Shown here: piece after piece, positions 47,815 to 57,178 of the stretch
How the letters are laid out: each line of letters starts with the position of its first letter
Position numbering within the stretch: position 1 is the first letter of the stretch
Assembly: GCF_020080835.1 (NCBI RefSeq)
Contig: NC_058160.1
Coordinates: 2,976,001-3,040,000 of the forward strand
Direction: 5' to 3'
Length of the DNA: 64,000 nt
From: Cotesia glomerata
Taxonomy: Eukaryota; Arthropoda; Insecta; Hymenoptera; Braconidae
Made by a program: the position numbers and the translations under genes
Notes under the pieces: generated by a model
The model's input: only the letters and a program-made list of their open reading frames with translations
Told to the model about the DNA's origin: nothing
Databases searched by the model: none

Positions 47815-48327
47815 AAAATTTTTTAACATTCATGTAATGATTGAAAAAAAAATTTTTTTTCTAAATCAATAGCCCATCTTTGTAGAGAATTTATTCAAGT
47901 TTTCGATACCCACCTTGAATTTTCTGTGCAATTATTGGTTGCTGAGATATTGATAATCAAAGACAAAACTTTTTTCCAAGTCCGTTGACTAAAAAAAAAA
48001 AAAAAAAAAAAAATTTCGAAAATTTTTTTTCTCGGTTATTTTCTTAAGATTACTCAAAAAAAAATTTAACAAAAAATTTTCGAACTCAGATCCAAAAACT
48101 AAACACTTGGAGCTACAATTTACTTTTTTTTTTATTTGTTGTACGACCATTTTTCTTCAAGTTACAGCCTGTTGAAAAACTCCCGAAAATTTGGATTATT
48201 TTATTTTAATTTTTGTGAGAAGTGTATATAATAGTATTCAGTGATTAGTTTATTTTTTCCATTACTTTCCGAGCCATAGACTGATAGACAAAGTCTTATT
48301 GTGAGTCTCTATCGGAGTTTTCTTCAT
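41083..48327 (-). CDS. Odorant receptor I (spread over 7.2 kb by insertions)
   Basis: 433-residue OR on the minus strand, clade of gene D. Exons in transcript order: 48266-48327 (62 nt, MKKTPIETHNKTLSI), 43463-43749 (287 nt), 42741-43369 (or to 42732 with a GTAACT donor, adding three residues), 42580-42684 (105 nt), 42348-42506 (159 nt) and 41083-41142 (60 nt, IIQKSYSYFAILNT, stop). The terminal exons were found by exon length, phase and motif across large insertions: a 4.4-kb fold-back element in intron 1 and a 0.7-kb repeat in intron 5. The donor of intron 2 is GC (CTG|GCAAGT). Motifs: FPFD and IRW in exon 3, CGWEN in exon 5. The frame is open everywhere, so the gene may work if the long introns are spliced. 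Confidence 0.87.
41160..41600. repeat. ATATATGAC/CCTGATATG-rich low-complexity stretch
   Basis: Diverged words such as TATATATGACCTAATATG and GCCTGATATGCTCATATATG in intron 5 of gene I, reminiscent of the TGATCATGCCTG words at 53715-54300. Confidence 0.5.
41608..42306 (+). mobile_element. 0.7-kb repeat, copy 2
   Basis: Close copy of 33697-34389, in intron 5 of gene I; its right edge is only about 40 nt from exon 5 of that gene. Confidence 0.85.
44655..45319. mobile_element. CACTGATAGAAGGA element, TA-flanked
   Basis: 665 bp, CACTGATAGAAGGATTTATT to TTTTTCTATCAGTG, TA on both sides. The interior is TTAATAAATATTTATTAAC words. Same family as the outer element in gene A (2256-5480). Similar words without clear ends occur at 62790-62860. 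Confidence 0.85.
45790..46930. mobile_element. CACGGAGAGAAAA element nested in its own family
   Basis: CACGGAGAGAAAA at the left and TTTCTCTCCGTG at the right, TA on both sides. Its interior has the same CCATAATATTATAGGAAC words as the enclosing element. About 46110-46660 is ordinary AT-rich sequence with no gene. Confidence 0.8.
47300..47470. repeat. AT-only simple repeat
   Basis: A stretch built from TAATATAATA words, part of intron 1 of gene I. A tracts of 30-40 nt follow at 47779-47810 and 47991-48013. Confidence 0.85.
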
Positions 48328-48914
48328 CGTCGTTATGTAGAAAAAAATATACCAACGTTTAATGTTTATTCAAGGTTTATCGCTTCGGATTTTTTTTTAT
48401 GCTTTTCCACTTAAAGTCAAATAAACCTATCGAAGTCTTTTTAGAACTAAACAGTAGCGTTCAAGCTACCTATACACGATAAGACTCCTATCGATTAACA
48501 ATTAAAGTTATATCCTTCGTGCAGAAAAGTAAAAAAGAAATTGGTGAGAAACCTGAATAATTTTTGTTCCGCAATTTAGCTAATGGCAGGTTTCAGGTTT
48601 CGGACTTCTTAGAAAACCCAAATAGCCGATAAATAATTCACCCTTGTATTCTATTCGATACACGTATGCCGATAAAATATTATGGTTAAGTATCACTCAG
48701 AAAAAAAAACATTTAAGGGTTAACTGAAATAATATGAAAAGATATTAAAGAAAAATGGTGCGATGTAACAGCAAAGCAAGAAAAATCGTTAAATGCAACT
48801 TAAAAGAAATTTTTTTATTCAATAGATTTTATTTCTAGTTTGCTTTAATTTAAGCATTATTATTTTTTTCTATAGTGATGAATAAAAATGATTATTTATA
48901 AAAATATATTCATT

Positions 48915-49204
48915 GTAAATTGTGCGGTTTCCAAGATTAGGAATAGTCAAATGACATTTCAAATTCATAAACGCCTTTTCACGAGTGATTCATAGGGCGA
49001 TTTTTATGTTTATATTCCTTGCTATGATCGTTTATATGATAAAAAATATTAAGAATATGCTATTTGTCAGTGATATTATTGAATATGTTACACCAGTAGC
49101 GGAGTGATTATCAAAAAATAATTTTATGTATGCATTCAGGAAAAAATTAAATAAACTGTGGACTCGATTCTTAATGCCGTTGAAAAATTGCAATTTTCAT
49201 CTGG
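48915..49204 (+). pseudogene. Eroded odorant receptor exon 2, D/I clade
   Basis: Read in shifting frames, this stretch reproduces the D/I-type 287-nt exon: LCGFQD (compare ICGVWN in D), then AIFMFIFLAM, then VSDIIEYVTPVA (VSDVVGLLAPLS in D), then NAVEKLQFSSG ending at a GT donor (KPIELLKYSSG in D). Several stops and at least two frame changes. No other exon of this copy was found; a transposon begins about 35 nt downstream. It is on the plus strand, opposite to D and I. Confidence 0.75.
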
Positions 49205-49239
49205 TATGATAATCATTTTACCAAAATTTTTCTTGCAAA

Positions 49240-50111
49240 GAGTCTTAAAAAAGTCGTTTGTTTAAGATCTTAAACGTGACATTAATCAAGACTATTTTAA
49301 GACTCTTTTAAGACGCAAAATTAAAATGCCAAATTAAAAAGCGGATTTTTGAAATTTGGTTCTCAAATTTGTTATGAAAATTAATTTTTAGATTTTTTTA
49401 GACGATTTTGCGAGTTTTTAACCTCAACATTTTTGAGTACGCTTTTTTTAAATTGAATCTGAAATTGCTGGAAAATTATTATCCGTCTTTTTTAAGACGC
49501 TCCGTTTTAATGTTCCGGAACCCTGTCACTGTGAACTTATCTTAAAATAGTCTTTAAAAATTTTTTTTATTTTTTTAAGACGATTTTAAGATCATTTTAA
49601 GACTATTCAAAGAAAAAAATTTTTAAGCCTGTTTTAAGATTTTTTTCTAAGCGACAGAGCTCCAAAACATTATTATTAATCGTCATATAATAGTCTTAAA
49701 AAAATTTTTAGACTATTTTAAGATAAGCTCACAGCAACAGAGCTCCAGAAAATTATTATAGAGCATCTTTAAATAGTCTTAAAAAAATGAACAAAAAAAA
49801 TTTAAAGACTATTTTAAGATAAGCTCACAGCGACAGAGCCCCGAAACATTAATACGGAACGTCTTAAATAAGTCTTTAAATTGTCGGATAATAATTTTTC
49901 AACAATTTCAAATTCAATTTAAAAAAGCGCACTCAAAAATGTTGCAGTTGAAAACTCGTAAAATCGTCTAAAAAATGCCTAAAGATTAATTTTCATGCCA
50001 AATTTTAGAACCAAATATCAAAAATCTGCTCTAGGAATTTTATTTTGGCGTCTTAAAATAGTCTTAGTTTGTGTCACGTTTAAGATCTTAAACTAACGAC
50101 TTTTTTAAGAC
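49240..50111. mobile_element. Element with TTTAAGATCTTAAAC inverted ends
   Basis: AGTCTTAAAAAAGTCGTTTG and TTTAAGATCTTAAACGTGAC at the left are answered by GTCACGTTTAAGATCTTAAA and AAGACG at the right. The interior repeats ACTATTTTAAGATAAGCTCA and ACAGAGCTCC words four times or so. No gene. Confidence 0.75.
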
Positions 50112-50375
50112 GATTTTTTTTACACGGGCAGTTTGACTGAAAATTCATTTTTTATGCATTAAGGGTGTATTCTGGTCTAGAAATTTGAAAAATCGATTTT
50201 TTATTGCATATTTTTAAAGTTTAGACTCTTGAGAATATGCCCTAAAACGGATTTTTCAAAATTCGAATTCCAGCGGAGTGAATCACACAATAAACGGCAG
50301 ATATTGCCGATTTGAGGACTCGTTTTTTCCAAGAATTCTTTTGTACTTAACATAAACATTTTTATATTCTATCTA

Positions 50376-50576
50376 CACAGTAAAAAATATTTCGTCATTT
50401 TGTAGCGTGTTAAAATTTGTGTGTTGAATGTTACACTCTAGTGTGTAGAATTTAAAATTCTCATATGTTGATTTAATGATTTAACACACAAGAATATTAA
50501 ATTCTACACACTAGAGTGTAATATTCAACGCACAAATTTTAACACTCTACAAAATGACGAAAAATTTTTTACTGTG
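50376..50576. mobile_element. 201-bp palindromic element
   Basis: CACAGTAAAAAATATTTCGT to ACGAAAAATTTTTTACTGTG, TA on both sides. Nearly the whole length pairs with itself through CTACACACTAGAGTGTAA. A partial relative lies at 32695-32833. Confidence 0.85.
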
Positions 50577-50595
50577 TAGCTGTTGCCATTTTTAA

Positions 50596-50826
50596 TCAAG
50601 GTTATTTACCGATTTTAAAAATAATGGAACTTATGGGCACCACCATTGGTATACTGAAGCTCATACAATTGCTGTCAGACTTAACGAAGTTCGAATTGAT
50701 CGCTCTGAACTGTAAGCTTCTGATGCTTCAAAAGAAGGCAGAACAGCTCGGTTAGCAGCAAGAACTTCGCAGAAAATGACTTATGAAGTAGAAGGCCCAA
50801 TGCGTGGATGTGACATCGCTGATTAA
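50596..50826 (+). pseudogene. Unidentified decayed coding stretch
   Basis: One frame is open for 39 codons, has a single TAA (50713), then runs 36 more codons to TAA at 50824. The product looks protein-like, not repeat-derived: YGHHHWYTEAHTIAVRLNEV, then RIDRSEL, stop, ASDASKEGRTARLAARTSQ and MTYEVEGPMRG. The base composition is clearly less AT-rich than the surroundings. It sits inside the TTAA-flanked element. I do not recognise the family; a captured gene piece or remnant of element-encoded protein are both possible. Confidence 0.45.
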
Positions 50827-51499
50827 TCCAAAGTGAGTATTAAATATTATTATCCTAGTTATTCTACTGGAATTGTTTCTCAAACTTCAAGCGCATTTTT
50901 CTCAAAACTACTTTTTTTGAAGTGATTACCATGATATCTCAAGTTCTACGCCACCGATTCCTTTGAAATTTAGTGGAAATGTTCTTTATATATCTCTCTA
51001 TCGCGTGAACCTTGGATTTTAGAAAATTTCAATTTTCAGTATTTTTAAAAAATTCAAAAAGGTCAAAAAAAAGGGGTTAAAAAATCTTTTTTTTTCATGT
51101 CGACGCCATTTTGTGAATTTTTTTTTTAGCTCAGATCCATGCGATAGCGACATCTTTACTGATTGAGAATTTCTCAAATTTTTTTATTCCAGATCACTAA
51201 AAGGTCTGGAATCATGGTAACCAGGGTGCACCGTTTTTCTGTAACCCTCACTTTATTGACTTATAATTCGACAAATTTTTGATGTTTATTATTTTTTTTC
51301 AATTTTTTTTTTTTTTTCTTAAAAAGTCAATAAACATCATAAAAAAAGAAATATATCGTAAAAATATTTTCCTTTTTTTTTATCTTAGTTTAAAAAATGA
51401 CTAAAATTTAAGCTTCTAGACCAGAATATCCTCTTAAAGAAAGAATCTTTGTGTAGTTATTAAAATTTTCGGCTAACCAAAAATTTCGAAAAACTTCAA

Positions 51500-52424
51500 A
51501 TTTGTTACTGTTACTTGCAGATATCATAGTGAACTACAACTACCTGGCAATCGTGACTGACGATGGATGCTTTCTTGCTGGTTCATTCACTGTGTGCTTC
51601 AAAGCTTATGAATTTCCTGTACTGGAAAATATTTCAATAAAATTAGTAAATCAAGTACATGTCCCAGTAGAAATTCTTAAAAAATCTTGTGTTAATGCTT
51701 TTTTCACAACATTAATTTTCGTACATAATAAAAAATAATTAGACTCACGTAAATATTTTTCTTCAAAATTTCATCTTTCAAAAGATGTAATCGAAAAAAA
51801 AAAAAATTCTTGAAGTAATAAAATCAGCTTTTTTCTTATGAGTTTTTTTAATCCAAGAGAATTTTTTTTAAACAAAGCTAATTTTTTTTGTTTGTACACT
51901 AAATTTAAACTTTCAGATTCAGGAGTACTGACAATTATCAAGCAATACATATTTTTTTAAACTCTTGACTTTTTCATACTGTCATACACGGTAACTTGCC
52001 TGGGAATTGGTTTGGTCATCCTTCTATCCTTAACCAGAGGCGGACTACCAGTGAGAGCAATCTATCCGTTCGATTCGACGAAATTAATGACGAACGAGCT
52101 GGCATTCTTCTTCCAAGCTTACAATTGAAAGTCTTCCAATCATCCAATCATTTGATGGGCAGAAAATTGGCAATTTTTTGAATTTATAAGAATTATTAAC
52201 TAACATGTTTTCATATAAAACTCGAAAAAAAAATTCCATTGTTTTTTGCGCCCCAAGAAAAAATATTTGAACGAAATACACAGCTGAATTCTAAATTTAA
52301 ACTTTCACTTATAAATCATTTCCCGGACGACAATCAAAGATTGATAAGATCTGTTATGTATCTAAATGCTGGGTTTGTACAATTATTATATTGGTGTAAA
52401 TTTGGCAATGAACTCAAGTATCAG
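51500..52424 (+). pseudogene. Odorant receptor fragment H', decayed copy of H
   Basis: Three exon remnants: exon 2 part at about 51520-51692 (IVNYNYLAIVTDDGCFLAGS), exon 3 part at 51917-52126 (a G-to-T change makes TAA after IFF, then RGGLPVRAIYPFD), and exon 4 at 52320-52424 (NDNQRLIRSVMYLNAGFVQL), whose acceptor CAG has become CAT. After AYN the rest of exon 3 is deleted and joins LKV-like sequence. Parts of intron 3 also match H. It lacks the transposon present in H exon 3, so it preserves the empty site. No exons 5 and 6. Confidence 0.9.
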
Positions 52425-52456
52425 GTAAATATTAAAAAACCTTTGCATCATGGCTA

Positions 52457-52596
52457 AAGTAAAAGCCCCAGTAGCTGCTTATGTACCAGTACATGCTCAC
52501 TCCATGTATTTGTAAATCTATATTTACAAATATAGATATACAAATACATGGGGTGAGCATGCCCTGGTACATGAGCAGCTACTGGGGCTCTTACCT
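52457..52596. mobile_element. 140-bp hairpin element, copy 2
   Basis: Same length and TA flanks as copies 1 and 3, but diverged at a number of positions, many of them changed in both arms (for example CAGTAGCTGCTTATG / CATGAGCAGCTACTG). It lies just behind exon 4 of H'. Confidence 0.88.
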
Positions 52597-52670
52597 TACG
52601 TCTGAAGCGTTAAATACGTTCAGGATGGAGTATGCATGACCATGCCTGATCATATCTAAAGCGTTAAATA

Positions 52671-53711
52671 CTTTTTTGTTATACTCGCTCCAAAAGTTCA
52701 ACTTTTGAGCGCTGGGTGGCGTCCGAAAAGATACTCATTTCTAGAGACTCTACCATACCGCCTTTTTTCCGCGGCCTCCCTGATAGCCATTTTAACTCAA
52801 ACTTTTATTCAATCTACTGCCTAAATTTGTAGCCAACTTGATGAAAAAAGTTGCAAACCAAACGTTTTTACTTAAGTTGTCTACAAGTTACACTGCAATT
52901 TGACGTCAAGACTTGCAGTACAAGTATTTTATTCAAGTTGTAGTAAAATTGTAGTACAATTTAACCAAAAGTTCGGTGTTAACTTGTATTCAAATTGGGG
53001 CTGTAGATTTTAGTCAATTTGTTTACAACTGTTGTACAGTAAAAATTTACGGCAAACTTGATGTCAAGTTAACTGTAACTGCTGAAATCCAACTACTTTT
53101 AATCAAAGCGTGGCTATTAGGGGCTAGGCCGCAAAATTTACTTCTCCCTTTTTTTCCGTACTGTCCTTGTACAATCGGATGAAATTTAGAACGAAATAAA
53201 TCAAATTCTAGTGTACCGACCGATGGATTTTGAGTAAATTTTAAACTTAGTTACTATTGAGTGGCGCTAATTATTTCTCTGCCGGCAGTTTATTACGAAG
53301 CGGACCTAATGTTAATAAAATAACAACCACGTCATAAATAAATATTAATAAAAAGATATTTAATATAAAATTAAGTTTTTTTGCTCTTGTGAAACTTCAT
53401 AAAATTTGAATATGTCATTATTTGCCTCCTATCCCTCAAAAGTTAAACTTATGGAGCGATAATAACAAAAAATATTGTATGTCATTTGGCCACTAAGTGG
53501 TGATTTTGACAACGACGATTTTATGATACTCGCTTTAAAGTTTGTGACGCGAATGTACGAAAACGAGCGTAAATTTCCATCCTTGTCTACGCCTCGGACG
53601 TTAAAGTTACGCCCGTTTCGAACCTTTCCGCCACAAACCTTAAGCTCATATCAAAATATCGTCGCTGTCAAAAAACCGCTACTTCACGACCTTATAACAT
53701 AAATATTTATT
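52671..53711 (-). mobile_element. 0.7-kb repeat, copy 3, interrupted
   Basis: Inverse of 33697-34389. A 346-bp insertion at 52778-53123 splits it in the middle of GCGGCCTAGGCCGC, which is intact in copy 2. Confidence 0.85.
52778..53123. mobile_element. Small element with CCCTGATAGCCA ends
   Basis: CCCTGATAGCCA at the left and TGGCTATTAGGG at the right. The interior repeats TCAACTTG / CAAGTTG words. Nested in copy 3 of the 0.7-kb repeat. Non-coding. Confidence 0.75.
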
Positions 53712-53714
53712 AGG

Positions 53715-54300
53715 TGTGACTAGGCTTGTTCATGTAAGATCATGCCTGCTCATGGATGATCATATTTGACCAATTATGAAGAGTAAAAAAAAGCCTCGGC
53801 CTGATATGTTGAAGTAAGTTTAAAAAACTTATAAGATACAACTCGCACTTGTTTTTACTAATGGTGAAAATATCTAGTGTTATCTATAATATATTTATCA
53901 GTTTCAAAATTTTTTTGTCTTATAAATTCCAGGTATATAACTTTCATTGAAAATTTAAGCTTTCCCAGGAAAAAATGTTCAGACATCACCATACCTGTTC
54001 AAATATGATCAGGTCTAAAATTAGACATGGTCATGCTTGAAGAGTAAAATACTTTCACGTCTGACCATTTCTGCTCACGCCTGCTTATGTCTGAGGCGTT
54101 ATATACTTCAGGTTTGACCATGACTGATCAGACATGATCATATCTAAAGATTTAAATATGTTCAGATATAATCAGGCTTTCTCATGTATGGTCATGGCTG
54201 TTCATGCATAATCGGGTTTGAACGTATTTAACGCTTCATACCTGACCATGCATAGGCCATGCCTGGTCAGACCTGACCATGCGTGGTCATATCTTGGCTT
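53715..54300. repeat. TGATCATGCCTG-type degenerate repeats
   Basis: Words such as GACCATGCCTGATCA, TGATCATGTC and TCATGCATGGTC recur throughout, with a further patch at 52620-52665. The reading frame at 54218-54427 is built mostly from these words and is not called as a gene. Confidence 0.6.
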
Positions 54301-54439
54301 TTTAAGAAAAAAAATTCTTGAAGCTGGGAGGGCATATATGAATAAAAATATTTCATTTATATATTTAGACTTTTTTTGTAATTTTTGCCACAGATTTAAA
54401 CGTTGTACACATTTTCAAGTTAATTAGAGCAATAGTATA

Positions 54440-54660
54440 TTACACTCTTTGGAAAGGAAAATAAGAAAAGCTTCAGATTACATGTAATTGTTGGTCGAAG
54501 CGAAGCCGAGGTCGACAAACATGTGATCTGAAGTTTTCTTTTTTACTTTCCAAGAGCTGTATTGTATACTATTTTTTTGTCCGACGAAGGTGAAAAGCTG
54601 CAACTTTGCTTAGCGCAGTGGGACAAAAGTTGCCACTTTCCGCCCGGAGGGCAAAAAAAA
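54440..54660. repeat. Inverted-orientation copy of the CAGATCACATGT hairpin repeat
   Basis: CAGATTACATGTAATTG / CAAACATGTGATCTG hairpin and GCAACTTTGCTTAGCGCAG, matching 29840-30075 on the other strand. Confidence 0.7.
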
Positions 54661-54675
54661 ATATTATTTAGCATA

Positions 54676-55840
54676 AACAGAAAAAACAATTAACTTGAAT
54701 CAAGTAAATAATTTTGAAGAAATCTATATTCTTGATTTTAGTAGAGAAATTCTTAAACTAAGATATTTTTCTTGGTTTAAGTAAATCAACAGACTCGATA
54801 GAGTCTGGCGCCAAGTTCCGTTCTCAAGCCAGACTACCGAGTATGTATATACCGTAAGCAGAACGGTTTTTTGAGGTTACAAATTTTTTTTCAAATTTAT
54901 TTTGATTTTTTTTATATGATATTTTATAATAGTAGTTCATGCTTTTTATTACGCGTATTACTTGATTATTATCAATTATCTTTATAATTTCTATTTAAAA
55001 TGATTAAAAATAATCAGCACTAACTATAGCGACCCAGATTTTTAGATTTTAACTTTTTTCTTATGTAAAAAGCGGACGGCCAGAGACTAAATAATATAAG
55101 GGTGCATGCTAATCTTATATTAGATGGGAAACTACAGTGAAAAAAAGATAGGGGACGGACGGGCAAGACGGAGAGGGCGGGTAAAATGAATAATCGTTTT
55201 AAATTGCTGGTCGGTCGATAGAAACATTTTAGACAGCAATCTATCAATCTATTATGTAACTACACTTACCGTTATCGATAAAGCATTGGTTTTGCATACT
55301 TGTGGGAATTTTTTTTTATAAATATTGAAATTTAGGAAAAAAAATAAAATTTTAAATCGTAAGTATACAATACTTAGTTTAATGTTGTTAAGGACGATGC
55401 AGATTTGATTTTTTTTCTTCATATTCAGGACGCGGTTGATATTTTTGCGACGATTGTTTTGATTAAAATGTATTTTCCAATCAGTATTCGTTTTACGCGA
55501 CCTGAGTATTCATTTTGCCCGCCCTGGTAGGGCAAAACGAATAATGTTGACTTTTTTTTTTTTTTTAATTTCGAAGAAGAATTTCTTTGTTATTATTTTT
55601 ATTTTACTTTAATTATAAACTTCAATTACCCAAAAAATTATTAGCCAAAGTTAAGAATGGATATGATTGTAATATATATTTGTTATTTCATTTTCAAATT
55701 AACATATCCGTTTTGCCCGTCCTTCCCCTATTTGACAGCTTGCAATTACACACGCCAGGCGGCGCAAGAATAACTTTTCAAAATTATTTTCTTGGTTCAA
55801 GAATTTTTGTCTTGATTCAAATTAATTTTTTTTTTCTATG
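54676..55840. mobile_element. CTTGA family element, copy 7, split by insertions
   Basis: The left part (54676-54787, AACAGAAAAAACAATTAACT...) and right part (about 55771-55840, ...TTTTTTTCTATG, then TA) together make one element. Between them lies a copy of the TCTGGCGCCAAGTTCC repeat, itself split by a TA-flanked element. Confidence 0.75.
55151..55728. mobile_element. TA-flanked element, GGGGACGGACGGGCAA ends
   Basis: GGGGACGGACGGGCAAGACG at the left and CGTTTTGCCCGTCCTTCCCC at the right, TA duplicated. The related repeat at 28440 shows the empty site (AAAGATATTTCACAGC). 578 bp, no coding capacity found. Confidence 0.88.
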
Positions 55841-56388
55841 TATTAGTAACGCGATATTTTATTTATTCTCAATGTATATTTATATTTCGACCACTATTTT
55901 TTTATTCCATCAAAATACTCATTTTATTTAAATTATTCTACTAATATCAAATATCTATAATTCGAGGGCGCATGCGCGTACCACCATTTTGTCAATAGAA
56001 TCCATTTTGCTGTAGATAAAAGTTGAATCGCACGACTTGTTACTAAACATATATATTTTTCACTAGGCATAAAAGTGTAACAGAGAAATAATTATTGCTT
56101 TTATCCTAATTTCAAGTTAAAAAACAATACCTAAATTTCAAAACAAATATTAAATTTTTTACAGATAAATAAAAAAAAATTTTAGTAATAAATGATAGTT
56201 TAAATCTCAGTAGGTGCAGGTGGCTGTGATTTGTAATGATGGATAAAGTTCTTTAGCCATGACAAGTATGACTCGAGACTATGTTGGACTTCCTAGTAAG
56301 TCAGGTGGTGTGGTACAGAGTATAAGTAGCTTGGCCACATGTTGCCTGCAGCAGATATCTAACTGTAGCTTAACATCATATTTAACTT

Positions 56389-56390
<2 letters not shown>
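55841..56390. other. Non-coding stretch
   Basis: AT-rich with a short less AT-rich patch at 56210-56370. The frames there run into the TA repeat and are not convincing as genes. Confidence 0.4.

Positions 56391-56450
<60 letters not shown>
56391..56450. repeat. (TA)n microsatellite
   Basis: About 30 TA units without interruption. Confidence 0.97.
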
Positions 56451-56454
<4 letters not shown>

Positions 56455-56674
56455 ATATGTTCACGATACCATGATATAAGTACTTTCCCCCTATACCAGT
56501 GCTATACGTTATTCATCCAACTTCTACCATGCGTCCAACAACGCCTTTGTGTCATTTTTACATTATTACTATTGTTGTTATTTAATTCTACTGGTCTACG
56601 GATAATCGTTAGTTTGGATAATCACAAGTCATAGCCAATTTGTCACGGGTATATGACACGTTACCTTTAACACT

Positions 56675-57178
56675 GGGGTATAATTCACATTCAATATTTT
56701 AAATGTGAATTAATAATTATTAATCATTAAATTCATTTTTTTTTCTAACATCTATATAAATTTATTTATACAAAAAAATTTTATTGAAAAATCGGATTTA
56801 AAATACTAGATCATGATTTCTACTTGATAAATAAATTACCTTATAAAAAATTTTTTTTTATTGTGAGTGTTACATTAAATATCACACTATGGTTAACTTA
56901 CTAATTATTTTATATTTTTTTTTAGGGGTATAATTCACATTCAATATTTTAAATGTGAATTAATAATTATTAATCATTAAATTCATTTTTTTTTCTAACA
57001 TCTATATAAATTTATTTACACAAAAAAATTTTATTCAAAAATCGGATTTAAAATACTAAATCATTATTTCTACTTGATGAATAAATTTCCTTATAAAAAA
57101 AATTTTTTTTTATTGTGAAAGTATTACATTAAATATCACACTATGGTTAAGTTACTAATTATTTTATATTTTTTCTTA
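56675..57178. repeat. Two-copy tandem duplication, 250-bp unit
   Basis: GGGGTATAATTCACATTCAA starts at 56675 and again at 56925. The units differ at only a few positions, such as the TTTATACAC/TTTACACAC region. Each unit has a palindromic ATTCACATTC..GAATGTGAAT-like word. Confidence 0.9.

Larger units (their letters stand above)
43790..48232. mobile_element. 4.4-kb fold-back structure in intron 1 of gene I
   Basis: 43796-44340 and 47815-48230 are inverted copies of each other (shared: AAAAATGGT(T/C)GTACA(G/A)CAAA, CTCCAAGTGTTTAGTTTTTG, CAACCAATAATTGCACA). Both ends read CTCACAAAAATTA in the same inverted sense. The space between is filled by further elements, an AT-rich region and A tracts. 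No coding frame. Confidence 0.8.
50163..51433. mobile_element. TTAA-flanked element (piggyBac-type target site)
   Basis: GGGTGTATTCTGGTCTAGAA at the left and TTCTAGACCAGAATATCCTC at the right are inverted repeats, each preceded or followed by TTAA (50159-50162 and 51434-51437). TTAA duplication is the hallmark of the piggyBac superfamily. The interior is mostly non-coding and holds a 201-bp palindromic element and a short decayed coding stretch. Confidence 0.75.

Noticed and set aside
54218..54427. 69-residue frame
   Set aside because: Its first part reads TGACCATGCATGG-type repeat words and its second part shows no motif.
55020..55247. Minus-strand 75-residue frame
   Set aside because: It spans the border between the TCTGGCGCC repeat and the end of a TA-flanked transposon.
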